Source: Argentina anserina (taxonomy: Eukaryota > Streptophyta > Magnoliopsida > Rosales > Rosaceae). Taken from it: a DNA stretch of 64,000 nt. A program made the translations under genes and the position numbers. The notes under the pieces were generated by a model. That model did not search any database and had not been told where the DNA came from. It worked only from the letters and a program-made list of their open reading frames with translations. Position 1 is the stretch's first letter. Each line of letters starts with the position of its first letter. The DNA lies in assembly GCF_933775445.1 (NCBI RefSeq), contig NC_065878.1, positions 13,589,395 to 13,653,394 on the forward strand, given 5' to 3'. This document shows, one piece after another, positions 50,835 to 63,900 of the stretch.

Positions 50835-53800
50835 TGGCAGTAGCTTTCTTAGCCTGCAGTAATAGCTTTGCTTTCTTGCAGCAATATCTTTATGAAACCC
50901 GAGATTTTTTGAATCATGGGTTCGGTTTTGCTACCTTATCGATTTTGACATGATTATTTTGGTCATTTTGAACGTGATATGATGATTCGAGTTCTTTAGA
51001 ATTCACATGATCATCAGTTTTTCATGTTCAAGAAGCGTTTGGATGATTTTCCCCATGCTAATAGTGTCTTGGCTTTTAGGCCGGCCATGGTGTCATCCAC
51101 CCCTTCATAGGGGTTTGTGATGTCTCCTGTTACACTATTTCTTCATGCCACCGCTCATTCTACAAAACTTACTTAATTGATGACTATTATTGTCAACCTT
51201 CTTATGCGAAGGCTCCAATTGAGCATAGTCAATTCTTACAATGTATTCAAGATGACATTTGTGGACCTATTCAACTAAGAATGTGGACCTTCTAAGTATT
51301 TTATAGTATTGATTGATGCAACGACGCGTTAGTCATTGCTTTGCTATCCACATAGAATGATACATTTACTAAGTTATTAGCTAAGTTCATCAAACTAAGG
51401 ACTCACCAGCCTTACCATCATATCAAATCTATTCGATTTGATAACGCATAAGAGTTCACCTCCAAGGCATTTGATGATATTGCATGTCTATTAGAATCGT
51501 CGTTGAACATTTTGTTCATGATGTTCATTCACAGAACAATCTAGCAGAGGCTCGGGCTTGGTTATGGGTACTAACCTGCCGGTCTTTATATGGGTATATA
51601 TAATGATGTTGCATGCAACGACACTTATTCATTTCAGACCCACAACTAGCCAAGCGTTTAATGTGTCTCAGACGGTTACTAGATACGATCTCAACGTTCT
51701 TTTCACTAAACGCTACTTGGTTAAGTTGCTTATGTGCCTAATTTTTAGTATCTCAATGGGTCTACATGAAACGATTCAGTATTTTTGTTGGTTATGAATC
51801 ACCAACACTTGTCCACTATTTCCAATGTACAACCTTGGATCTCTATCCCACGATATCCGCAGATGGTCACTTGATGAGACATACGTCCCATCGTTAGGGC
51901 GAGAAATGAAATGCTCACATTCCGGTTTTAAAGCCAGCAATTGACATGGTGTGACACTATGTCTCATTATGATCTCGCATTGCTCTGAGTAAGCAAGAAG
52001 TGCAACGCATTATCGACCTCCAGAAAGTCAAAGATTCGATGCTCAATGATTTTATCGATATTGTGAAAGTGACGAATTCGCTAATAAATACTCTAATGTA
52101 CCAGTAAGGTTGGAACTCTCAAAATATGGGATAATTTCATATGACTTGATTCTAAAACCATTGGCACCATCCCTAACAGTGGGCAGGAAGTCAGGAAGTC
52201 AGCAACGACACCATCGTACGCTGTGGTATTGTCAACACCCCGTGGTGCAACGTGGAAGTTGCATTTACACAAAACAAGGGTGGCAAACGCAAAGATGGAC
52301 TAGTAAGGGTCATAGCTTCGGTCTTAACTCTTATATAGAAGAGGGGGAGACCATCAAATTCTCTTGAATCAAAAACCAGAAAGAAGCGAAGTGCGAAGGC
52401 ACAAATATTCCATCCATCATCAAGAGATATTCTATGAACATGTCTATCAACTAAGTTTCTGTGAGACGCTACAGACTCATTTTGTTGATGTTAGAGAACA
52501 AAATAAATCTCTCAATTGATCATATAAGTGCGCGCATGTGTTAGTAGATTGATCTCCCATGATTGAGGATGTATTCGTTTATGCTCTTATCCATTGCAAA
52601 GTATCAATGTTGAGCAACTTAGCCGAAGTGGAAATAATCAATACAGGCTGAACTAGACTTGTTATGTTAGTCATTGTTCGTAAGTGTAATGAGAAAGATG
52701 AAGTCATGCGATATTTGCAAGACTTATGGTGCAAAGATTGTCTTATTATGCTAGTATTGACTACGATGAGTTATATTCTCTCGTTATGGACATAATTATT
52801 TTTGCTACTTAATCAGTAGTGGTGTCCATGAAAACTGATTTGCAGCATATGATAGTGGTCATAACATATCTGTAAAGGGATCTTGACACAGATATGAAAG
52901 TGCCTGAGAGACCTTAATTGCTCAATTAAATGCCTCCAGACAACTGAGAGTTTATGCAGTCAGATTGCGACGTTTGAGAGAACATAATACAATCGGTTGC
53001 AATAACTCAAACCCATACGTATTCATATGAAAGCCAATCTGGACTCTCTATTCCGTCTAACTTAAGATGATGAATAGATTCAATGAGCTATAAATTCATA
53101 TATGTAAATGTTGTTGGGACACTATTTCTTCCATTATGATGTGGTTAACTATGTGCTTATGCATCGTCATTAAACTTGATTTGTTCTATAGAGATATCGG
53201 TCAAGTTCAACACTTAGTGAACCAACACAAATCCTATCCTCACCAACGCCGCCAGAAGCTCCAACAACATTAACGTACACCTTGGTGTAGTAGTCGACAC
53301 TGGCAGTGTAGAGGATGCATATGGTTCTGTCTTGGACCAAAATCAGTCTTTCATTGGTCCATCCCCCATTCCATTATGAAAGACACATTGAATGTGACAA
53401 ATCAGAAACTGTTTAGTTTCTTAGGTCAACTTCAACGAGATTTACATGGGAGCTTACTTGATAAAAAAATGATGAATTTGGTACTGTTGGAAGAGTCTAT
53501 GTGTATACTTTCCAGTGACACCAACCATTCAATTATATCTATCATACTGAGTGAGTTATGACCGTTTTAGTAATGTATGATAGTTATGTTTAAGAATTTG
53601 CAAGTCAGTCAACTTCGACAGATCACTGTGAACTGCTTCGGTTGAATTAGGTTGTGAACTTTATGTCACTAGAAAACTACGGGTGTCTACTTTCCAGAAC
53701 ATTTTACGGGTCACTCATACCTATTATAATAAAGAAGTTATGATTGTTTAAGTGTGTGAAGATCATTCTACTTGAGAATCTGATTTTCATTATAAACTCT

Positions 53801-54393
53801 TGTTTTGAATTGTTATGCAATCTTGTTTCCTAAGATATAAGTTTGGCTAAGTATAGCATGCATGAATCTAAGGATGTGTAGCGAGATTAATGATTAGTCA
53901 TTAGCCCAAGACTACTTTTAGGAAGCATATAATGAACGTTATATACGTTGTTCTTTGTACTACATGATTATGACACTAATCAATGAGAGTTGTTTTGTAG
54001 ACTTCAGGGGGAGTCTACCTCACATGATGCTATCAAATGTAGATGGTGTGTTGTGCTCTTTTTCTCCTTCGATCAAACTTTTGTTTTTCACCCAAGAGGT
54101 TTTTATTTTACTTGACAAGGTTTGTATCGAGGCAACGTGCACCATGCAACCTAGACATGTGACACAAGGGGAAGTGTTCCGGGAGAATTATTAATCTACA
54201 ATTATGTGTGTCTAAGCTTATTCATGTTTTTTTATTAGAGTATAATATGTCTTAATGTAATATATATGAATCTTTGATTCTTCAGGTTACTCAGTATGTA
54301 ATACTTATATATAAGTCATATTATCAATCAATAAAGAGTTACGTTATGTTATTTCACATTGTTATTATTCTTGTTTCATTATCCCGCAATACA
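50835..54393 (+). mobile_element. 5'-truncated, decayed Copia retrotransposon (copy C)
   Basis: This parallels copy A along its length. It starts with the same phrase (CAGTAGCTTTCTTAGCCTGC here), then integrase text with stops (51240-51330). A readable piece follows at 51558-51797 (TNLPVFIWVYIMMLHATTLI, HFRPTTSQAFN), then linker text (DSMLNDFIDIVKVT) near 52040. A 3' LTR follows a purine-rich tract at 54165-54174. No 5' LTR, primer site or gag is present. Its 3' end lies about 420 bp upstream of the PMT start codon. Confidence 0.8.
54175..54393 (+). repeat. 3' LTR of Copia copy C
   Basis: The ~219-bp unit begins TGTTCCGGGAGAATTA and ends CGCAATACA. It is preceded by ACACAAGGGGAAG. It shares ATCAATCAATAAAGAGTTACG and GTTATTATTCTTGTTTCATT with the LTR of copy A. 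Its own promoter or polyadenylation signals lie close to the PMT promoter. Confidence 0.75.
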
Positions 54394-54743
54394 CACATCT
54401 TTTAATTACCGCAATCACCGATATATAAACATCACATTCCTTCAAAAACAAAAATTCCAAAAACAATCGAAAAATCCCAAGGTGCATAGAACCCGGAGTA
54501 ACATTAGCCCCTCACACAAACAAATTTCACACGCCCCGCATTCAATAAATTCAGACCCTTTCTGTGCCAAAACGAAACCGCTCACTAACGCGCCACCTCC
54601 GGCGTGTGTCCCTCACTCGCCTCCCCCTCTGTCCCTAAAGCTTCATACCGACCCCGCAACCCAGTTGAAAATAAAAAATAAAATCATCCTTGAAAACCCA
54701 AACCTCCGTCATCACCAAACCTCTCTCTTTCTCTCTCTAAATC

Positions 54744-54756
54744 TATATATATATAG
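54744..54756 (+). promoter_or_regulatory. Probable TATA box of the PMT gene
   Basis: The sequence TATATATATATAG lies about 60-70 bp upstream of the start codon. A pyrimidine patch (CTCTCTCTTTCTCTCTCT, about 54720-54738) lies just 5' of it. The arrangement is typical of plant core promoters and would give a 5' UTR of roughly 30-40 bases. Confidence 0.6.
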
Positions 54757-54815
54757 AGGCAGGCTCATCTATACATACAATACTCCTCAATTCTATTCAG
54801 ACTGTTCTGTAAGCC

Positions 54816-57800
54816 ATGGCGAAGCTCTCAGTGAAGCCGCGGCGGAGCAACCTCTACTTCCTGACGTTAACCACCGTGCTCTGCACTCTCTGCTACCTAA
54901 TCGGCGTCTGGCAGCACTCCGCCGGCTCCACTTCCTCCTCCTCCTCCTCCGCCGTAATCAACTCCATCGTCTCCGACGTCACCTGCCCGCAGCTCCCGAA
55001 CATCACCACCCGCCTCGACTTCGCCTCGCACCACCGCGCCGAGGACCTCCCCGTCCCGCCCGCCGAGGCGCGTGTCATTCACTTTCCGCCGTGCGACGCC
55101 GGCCTGAGCGAGCACACGCCGTGCGAGGACGTGACGCGGTCGCTCAAGTTCGAGCGGGAGCGGCTGGTTTACCGGGAGAGGCATTGCCCGGAGAAGGAGG
55201 AGCTTCTAAAGTGCCGGATTCCGGCGCCTCACGGGTACACCGTGCCGTTCCGGTGGCCGGAGAGCCGGGGGGCGGTGTGGTACGCCAACGTGCCGCACAA
55301 GGAGTTGACAGTGGAGAAGAAGAATCAGAATTGGGTGCACTACGAAGGTGACCGGTTTCGATTCCCTGGGGGAGGGACCATGTTCCCTAACGGTGCGGAC
55401 GCATATATTGATGATATTGGCAAGTTGATTAATCTCAAAGACGGCTCTATTAGGACCGCCATTGACACCGGTTGTGGGGTAAGTTTTATTTTCATTTTTA
55501 CCTTCATTTCGGATTAATTTCATTATTTTCGTCACGTAATTATTTTTGTTTCTATGTGGTTGAATAATTGCGAATTTTGTCGTGGTGCGTGTGGGTTATA
55601 CTTTTTGAGTGGAAAAGAGTTTGATATCGTGTTACCAGAAAATGTCAACGGGGATTTATGAAGAAATCGTGACTTTAGAGTGATAGTGAGAAGTTAGATC
55701 GAGTGTTGGAAATTGTGATATTGGGATTTTTCGGTGAGGTGTGAAAGGAGTGATTTGGGGTTGGAGGATATTTGGTTTAATTTGGTTTACTTGATTGTGA
55801 TCTGTTTCTTGTCTTGGTTTTTGGAAATATTAGAAAGTTACATACAGCTCATGAGAAGCTGACCAAATCCCATTGTCATAATAGTGGCATGAAACGGCCA
55901 AATTTGTTGACCCTGCTATGGTAATGTTGATTATGGAGTTATTAAGAAATTTGCGTTGTGTTATTTCCTTTTTGGTGTGAAAACATAAAGGAGACTACTC
56001 AGATTAGAGAAAATGTGGGTTGGTAGATTGCTGATTAATTAGGAAAATAGGAAATGGTTTTTCAGAATACTGTGTACTGATGCCATTATTAATTAGGTAG
56101 TTGTAATGATTCAAATAGCAATCCAAATATTGGGTTGGAATTGTTTTGGCAAAATATTAAGTAAGAATGACTCAATCATGCCGTTTGTGATGTTAACTAC
56201 TGGGATTTATATACTGACAGCCACATTATCATTATAATGGAAGTAAGAATTGACAGTAAAGTCACTTTAGAAGTATAATTTTGTTACGAAAGGCTATATC
56301 CTTGACAATGAAGTAAAGTGGTTCCACCATACATTAGCATTGGGCATATGGGAAAGTTATTCGTGCCCTGCACTCTTTTTCAATATTATTGTGCTTTATC
56401 TAAACTCAATTTTCAGATTTTAATACTCCAATCAAATACTTAGAGCCAATGTACTGCATTCTGCATATCTGAATTGAATTTAGATGTTGAAGTATATACT
56501 GGTTAATATACTCTACTTGCTTGCTTAGCAAATCAGATGCTCATCCTTCAACTGTTTTTGATATGGTTTTAAATTTAATTTTAATCCAGGTTGCAAGTTG
56601 GGGTGCTTATCTTTTATCTAGGGACATTTTAACAGTGTCATTTGCACCAAGAGACACTCATGAAGCACAAGTTCAATTTGCTCTTGAAAGAGGAGTTCCT
56701 GCATTGATTGGAGTAATGGCTTCCATCAGACTTCCATATCCCTCGAGATCTTTCGACATGGCTCACTGCTCTCGTTGCCTCATTCCATGGGGTGAATTTG
56801 GTAAACTGAGCACATTCAAAACTGTCGTTAAGTCAAAATTACTGCTCATTTTAACTGTGTTTTGTTGAACATTTTTCTTATGAACATTTTGGATTTTGGT
56901 TTGCAGATGGCCTGTACTTGATTGAAGTGGATCGTGTTCTAAGACCTGGTGGGTACTGGATTCTTTCAGGCCCACCTATCAACTGGCAAAGCCACTGGAA
57001 AGGTTGGCAAAGAACTCAGGCAGACCTGAAAGCTGAGCAGGACAAAATTGAGAGAGTAGCAAAACGTTTATGCTGGAAAAAATTGAAGCAGAAGAATGAC
57101 CTTGCCATTTGGCAAAAACCCACTAACCATATCCACTGTAAAGCCAATAGAAAAGTCTTCAAGAAACCATCATTCTGCCAAGCTCAAAATCCAGACACAG
57201 CATGGTAATTATTTTCTGTTCAGTCCCTTCACATGCCTTTTTTTGTTTTTATTCTTTTGGGTTTTTATAGAACTTTAGTGGAGTGGTTACTTAACCGTTT
57301 TGAGCATTTCGAATCTCTAACTGTGATTGATACCAAAACCAATCAGATGGAAAAGGTAAAATGTCCAGGCAAGTGTTTGTTAAGTTGTCCAAGTCCAACT
57401 GTCTATACTGTTCAGACTGGTGTGTTGGTGCTGCTTTCTTGTTCTTTACTTCAATGCTTGATTAGTGGTCAAGAATAAGTTAAACTTGTAAATGATAGAC
57501 TTGTTTAATGTCAAAATTAATCATTATTTTTTAAAGTTTTACTGAACACAATGACTCTTTTTCCTTTGGTAGGTATACTAAACTTGAGGAGTGTTTGACT
57601 CCCCTGCCCGCAGTGAACAGTAACAACGTTGAAGAAATTTCAGGTGGGGAATTGGCTAAATGGCCAGCGAGGCTAACTACAGTCCCTCCAAGAATTACTA
57701 GTGGAAGTTTGGAAGGAATTACAGATGAGATGTTCAGGGAAAACACCGCGCTCTGGAAACAGAGAGTTGCACACTATAAGACCTTGGACTATCAGTTGGC

Positions 57801-58463
57801 AGACCCTGGGAGGTACCGTAATTTGCTTGACATGAACTCTTACTTGGGAAGCTTTGCAGCTGCACTGGTCGATGACCCTGTGTGGGTTATGAACATTGTC
57901 CCGGTTGAGGCTGAGGTCAACACCCTTGGAGCCATCTTTGAACGTGGATTGATAGGAACTTATCAGAACTGGTATGCTCTATGAACATCAGAGGCCTACC
58001 ATTACTGCATTGTTATGTTACCTTGTCACTGAAGCTATCTGCTTTCTCTCTGTCAGGTGTGAGGCCATGTCGACTTATCCAAGAACCTATGACTTCATCC
58101 ACTCTGATTCAGTTTTCACTCTTTACAAGGACAGGTGACTAATCAGTCTTACAAACTGGAAATGTTTTACTGGATTGTGTTTAGAGCATTCAACTTGACC
58201 AAAGTTTCATATGCAGGTGCGAAATGGAAGACATTCTTTTAGAAATGGATAGGATATTAAGGCCACAAGGCAGCATAATTTTCAGGGACGATGTGGATAT
58301 GGTTGTGAAGGCCAAGGCGCTCTTAGATGCAATGCAATATGACGCCAGAATTGTAGACCATGAAGACGGTCCTCACCACAGAGAAAAAATATTGTTGGCA
58401 GCCAAGCAGTACTGGACTGCACCAGCACCAAACCAAAATGGAGAGAGCAGTAAAGAATCATAG
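54816..58463 (+). CDS. PMT15: Probable methyltransferase, PMT15/16/17/18-type (Methyltransf_29/DUF248), six exons
   Basis: The exons are 54816-55478, 56590-56800, 56907-57204, 57573-57971, 58057-58134 and 58217-58463. All have GT-AG introns with consistent phases and give 631 residues, the normal size for plant PMT proteins. The start has good context (GCCATGGCG). Residues about 13-32 form a single membrane anchor ([20 protein letters not shown]) of a type II Golgi protein, followed by a Ser-rich stem. Family blocks follow in order: [38 protein letters not shown], and the SAM-binding motif AIDTGCG joined to VASWGAYL across intron 1 (residues 217-229). Next come [59 protein letters not shown], and the C-terminal [16 protein letters not shown] sequon (NIT) lies at residue 62. 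Members of this family are putative SAM-dependent methyltransferases of cell-wall polysaccharides such as homogalacturonan. The paralogue number is inferred from the sequence blocks and the PUX neighbour. The gene looks intact. Confidence 0.95.
55479..56589 (+). other. Intron 1 of the PMT gene
   Basis: This 1111-bp intron has a GTAAGT donor and an ATCCAG acceptor, in phase 0. I see only AT-rich intron sequence and no embedded element. Confidence 0.9.
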
Positions 58464-58923
58464 GACTTCTCTGTTACATTTTTCTGTCCATAATTTGACT
58501 ATCAAATGATTCTTTTCCAGCACCCCCCATTTCTATGGTGCGATCGATACTTGGGGCTGAAATCTGCATACCAATGAAAAGTAAAAGATTTTTTCGGTGA
58601 ATGAATGATACTCTTATTGACTATATTAATGTCGAAATTTTTATAAAAATAACGGCATATGCTACAAATCAGTTCAACGAAAAAACCGTAAGCTGATGTT
58701 GATTCCGGATTACTACTAGTAAGCTGAGAAATCACAAGCTGATTGCGACTGGGTAGGAAAGGAAGACATATGATCGTCATATCTTAATTAATCACAACTT
58801 GATTGAGACACAAATGCATGAGTTTTTAGGCCTCTTCAGCAGGACTTGGACCTTATATACAGGAAAGAGCTTGGCACCATTTGATCTTATGGAAACTGAT
58901 CAGAATGCAAGGAAAATATGCTA
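58464..58923. other. Shared 3' intergenic space between PMT and PUX
   Basis: Only 460 bp separate the two convergent stop codons, so both 3' UTRs must lie here and may overlap. A minus-strand frame at 58502-58780 has no recognisable product. Confidence 0.7.
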
Positions 58924-60906
58924 CTATATCAGTTCCAAAAATAGTGCTTCTTGCTTGTTGGTCAAACCAAGTTCTCTCAATGTTGATAAGCTGTTATTGG
59001 CGCTGAAAACATGCCGAGGATACGACCTGACCTGTTCATGGAAACCAAGCAGCATCATCAGAGAAAAACAAAGGAAAATTACTACAGAGCAAACAAAAAC
59101 GCGTCACCTTTCAATCATAAAAATGGACCACACTTTATAATGTTCACTGAAATTAAAATACCTCTTGGCTTTCATAGTCTAAATTGTCCCATGCTGACAA
59201 ACAGACCACTTTAGGGACAGACGTTTCCGTATAGACGCCTTGTTACAGAATATGATAATCACATTGATTGCCTCCAGTTGGGCCATTAGATGACATTCTT
59301 ACAATTTTAATTATTTCTTTGAAATTTGGAGGGTCTGGGGGTTGGGGGGGGGGGGGGGGGGGGGGGGTTTATCCATTGAGCGCTAAATTCCAATTAGCAT
59401 TTTCATTCAGCATTCCCAAATCATGATTCAAACAGTGGCCAAAAAATGAGGTCAACGTTTATTAGTATAATCATTTTTTTGACGTCCTCAAATCTAAGCT
59501 AAATTCCAATTAGCATTTTCATTCAGCATTCCCAAATCATGATTCAAACAGTTGCCAAAAAATGAGGTCAACGTTTATTAGTATAATCATTTTTTTGACA
59601 TCCTCAAATCTAAGCTAACAGCAAATCAATAGCATTCCCAGAGTTTTACCAATGATAGCGCACTAAAAGGGAAAAATGACAGCAAGCTTATGAAGAAATG
59701 AGGCATGGATAGGAACAAATAAAATAAAACATATTGGAACAAAAAAAGGTGCAGCAAAGTGACATTTCAGTAATTTCACTCGCTTCATTTTATCTTCAAT
59801 GCAAAAATCAACCGTAATTGTAAGTTTACTTCTTTGATACAAAAATCAAATCAAATTAGAGAAGCAGATTTACCACTTTGTAAGTTCCAGGCTCCACCAC
59901 TCTACTGACATCTATGAAGTCGAAAAGAAGCTAAAAAGGAACAGTAGTTCTGTCAATTTAAGAGATAGAGAGATGTATATAAGCCTCTGAACATTCTAAA
60001 CATCATACCTGAAGCTTGTCAGATTTGCGAAAGCGATGGCTGAGGCGGCTGCCGTCTGGCATCCGAACAAGAAGAGTCACAGCATTCTCATCATTTGGTG
60101 CTGGTTCAGAAGGAAGTGAAGCACTTTTTGCAGAAAGCCTTCTCTCAAGTTCCTGTCATCTTAACTCATGAGACAATGGATCATAGACAAAAGACATAAC
60201 ATATCTAGCAATTTAAAACTAAAATGGTAAATTCACTCCATAATGGCACAACTTATTTTTAAGTTTTAACTATTGCCTCCACCCTGAAAATCATATATCT
60301 ATATATGTGATACTGGAAAACAACCCATAACCAAACATCCAATACAACTTCACTGGCTTATCCAAAATCTCCGGTTCTGACATCAAGAATTCCACTGTCA
60401 ATGATACACTGGAGCTTAAGAACATCAACATTTATGATACTTTTTTGGTTATTAGTTCTTAGCATCTGATAAAATGTAACTGCATTTGTAATTTGCCATT
60501 AGAATAAACACGAATCACAATAATTACGTTTGTTTCATAAGAAAAACTACTCTCACTCGCATAGAAGTCTATATAGCATGGATACGGGAAAAACTGGGTA
60601 TGTCCGTATCGTACCCATGTCGGATACGGGTACAGTCCGGATACGCCATATATACGTATTCATGAATGAAAAAACGTATCCTAACTATGTAGTGTAAAGT
60701 TAACTCAGCGGATACGGTCCGAATACAATTTGGATACGTTTTAGGATACTATTGTCATTTTAAAGTTGGTAAAACTTAAATTGCTAAATGTATAAGCCGG
60801 AGATTCTCTTTCGTTCCTTCGAAGGAGACTGAGGGAGGTGAACCCAGACGAAATCATCTATACCTTCCCTCGCAACTCTTGGATTCCGAGCAAAACCCCA
60901 TATTTT

Positions 60907-60949
<43 letters not shown>

Positions 60950-63900
60950 TCCCATCACTGGAAAAAGGTATGACTCATATCTTCAGTAGTTTGATTAAGT
61001 TTTCCTTTGATTAGTGTGCTCTGCTTTTCTTTGTATAAATCTCTCACTTATTTCTGCACTGTTTTGTATTTAGTTTGACATTGATGAATTGATTAAGAAC
61101 TAGCAAGAATCACCCAATTAGGGACCTACTGATCGTATTGGGTTGTCTCTCTTTTCATTGTTTTGGACTGTTGATCTGAATTTAGTTATGTGGACTTGTT
61201 TTTGGTGATATTTTTGATCCAGTAATGACTGTTGTCATTACTTGAACTTCAACTCAAGCTGAGCCAGGTTTGGTCTTAATCGATTTTTTCTGTTCCAAGT
61301 TTTGGTGATTCTCAGTGTTTTCAATTGCTCGTACAAAAACTGTAGCACTAATTCTCTACATGATATCGGAAGAGTGGCTATATGTTTTTCTGATATACTT
61401 CTGTTTTCTCCTTCTATGGTTTTCTTGCTTAGTAGGTTGTTGTATTGCTTGGTTTTAGATTAGGTTATCGAGATTGAGTTGTATGATTCCCATTTTACCA
61501 ATTACAGCAAGGAAAGTAAAAATTGGTCAATAAGAGGCAAATTCTCTTTTCAGCTTGGATGTTTGAATGTTATGTGATATTGGTCCTCTTATCTTCATGC
61601 GGTGTTTGAAAACCAGTTGATGGTTGTGTATAAACTATCTTCCATCCTTTTTTTTTTTTGCAGAAAAAGAAATAAAATGTTATTAATTGAAGAATGAATT
61701 TTGAATTTTGGTCAGAGCAAACCTACTCTTTGATATGCCTCCCAATTAAAAGTAAGGGAGTAACATTTCTCCAGAAACTTGCTGATGTCTTGTCTTTGCT
61801 ATAGGACTTGCTTTAAGAGGGCAAATAATTCTTTGAAATCTGCATTTTCAAATATATTGGAACCCTGCATTGCATTGTATTAAGTGATGCTTCTTTTAAA
61901 AGGCACTTAACTGGATTGCTGCACTCGTTGTTTACAATTGTCTCTATGCCTCTCACACGCGCACACACACAACTCGATTAATGGGATATTGATGGAATTT
62001 AGGTGCTCTAAATTTCTAATTGCATGTTTTTGATCAAATTCTAGAATTTATTATATTATTTTACAAAACGTATCCAAAACGCTACATACTAGAAAAAAAC
62101 GTATCCCCGTATCATGTCGTATCTGTATCCGTGTCCCGTACCCGTACTGGTGCATCATAGATAGAAGTACATTTAATAGATTTATGAACAACATAAGCTC
62201 TTCAAAGACATTACAGAATGAATACTATAACTGTTTCCTCGTACATGTCTCAATATTAAAGAACTTCGCCTTCATATCTACCAGAACAAAATTTCAATTA
62301 AGCAGATCTCAGTAATAAGGTAATCCAAAATCAATTGTAAATAGATTATTACTCTGGAAACACTGGTCAAACACACTATAATCAGGATTTAGGAGTACGC
62401 TACCATTGGCTCAATTCTTTTGTTGGCATCTGCCTTCAACTGAGAAGTTGCAGCTTCATGGATAGCATTCATTTCTTTCTCTTTATCAGCTACGAGGGAT
62501 GCAAGGTAGTCATCATCCTGCAGGCATTTAACAATCAGGTACTGGAAAATACAGTCACAAACTGATGATTGTGAATCTGTGATTGCAAGCAGAGGTCAAA
62601 ACCTGTTGTTCTCTGAGCAATTGCCTTGCTGATAGAGATGATGAGGAAAAGCCATGTACAGGCTGAGTATCAGGAATGTATGAAGATCCACCAAAAAGTG
62701 CACTCTCCAGCATTATAGCTTCGTCAAGTTCTTTTGGAGATAAGCTGCCCAACTGCAAATATATCATATATGTGAATAAGCTGAGTAGCCTAGCAGTCGA
62801 TTTTCTTTAACATCGGGTAAATCAAAATGTAGGAACACAAGGATTATACCTCATCATAGTATGTTTCCAGTTTTTCCTGCTGAAGATGATTACCACCATT
62901 ACAGTTCGACTCTTCACCGACTAATTGTTGTTCTACAACTTCAGCTCCATTTTGGTGTGATGATGATCCTCGCTAGAATAAACAATTTTAAATGAAAATG
63001 GGAGTAACTCTGACAGAAACTCAACTCCTCTATGACTCTATCTACTTCCAGAACACATCAACTTCCACGCGCAGAGGAAGACTTGTAGTCAAATAGTTTG
63101 ACATTTTTTGACAGACACATAAGCAGAATTTAGGCCAAGATAATAAGATAACTAAGAAAACCTAAATCAGTTACATTCAGCCTAAAATATAATTCGAGAC
63201 AATGTCTGCCAAAAATTAAACAATTTTTTTCCTAATTTATGTAACATGAGACCTAAATCTCCATTCTGCAGTGCACAACCTGAAGTGGAACTGTTTTATG
63301 AGTGAAGTATTTGTATAATTATTATTTAATTTTCTGCCTTAGGCTACGTTGACACTCTTTGTGCACTCATCTGTGTTGTGCAACTCTACCATAAATAGAA
63401 GGATACCTTCCATGTACTGTAAACTCCTGGATCTAGATTCCTGTCGTTCAGTTGCATCTCACGCATTGCCTTCTCTTGTTCTGCTGTCTGAACTCACTTC
63501 AGATAACAAAAAAATCAAGGACCTCAAAAGAAGGAAGAAACTCCCTCCCAGACAAAAAAGAAGAAAGAAAAAGACAGAGACTATGAACCTTCAAGGACAG
63601 CAAAACTGCGCGGTCAATATCTGAATGTTCTTCAGTAATTTTCTCATCCGGAAGCCCATTACCAGGAAGTACCTGAATTAATAAATCCTTAAGAATCAGA
63701 ATTTCAGTAAAACAGAAGATATAGGCCAAAACAATCAGACTGGAAGGAGCATACATTGAGATTCCTGTTACGCACATTCGGAGAACCCAATTCAGCTTCT
63801 CGTTTTGATGCTTCTATAGCAGCCTGAATCATTTCTTCTTCCACATCATTGCGATATCTCGAGGCATTGATTTCGGTTCTTGCCACATATGGAATTGTAG

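Larger units (their letters stand above)
60153..62403 (-). other. Large PUX intron containing a DNA transposon
   Basis: The 2251-bp intron joins the exon ending ANKRIEPM to the exon starting ELERRLSAKS, in phase 0. About 1.6 kb of it is the hAT-like insertion at 60569-62160. The remainder is plain AT-rich intron. Confidence 0.85.

Noticed and set aside
54359..55351. A 330-codon open frame overlapping the start of the PMT gene
   Set aside because: It overlaps PMT exon 1 in another frame, its low-complexity Pro/Arg/Leu composition is that of a GC-rich shadow frame, and its start lies inside the Copia LTR.
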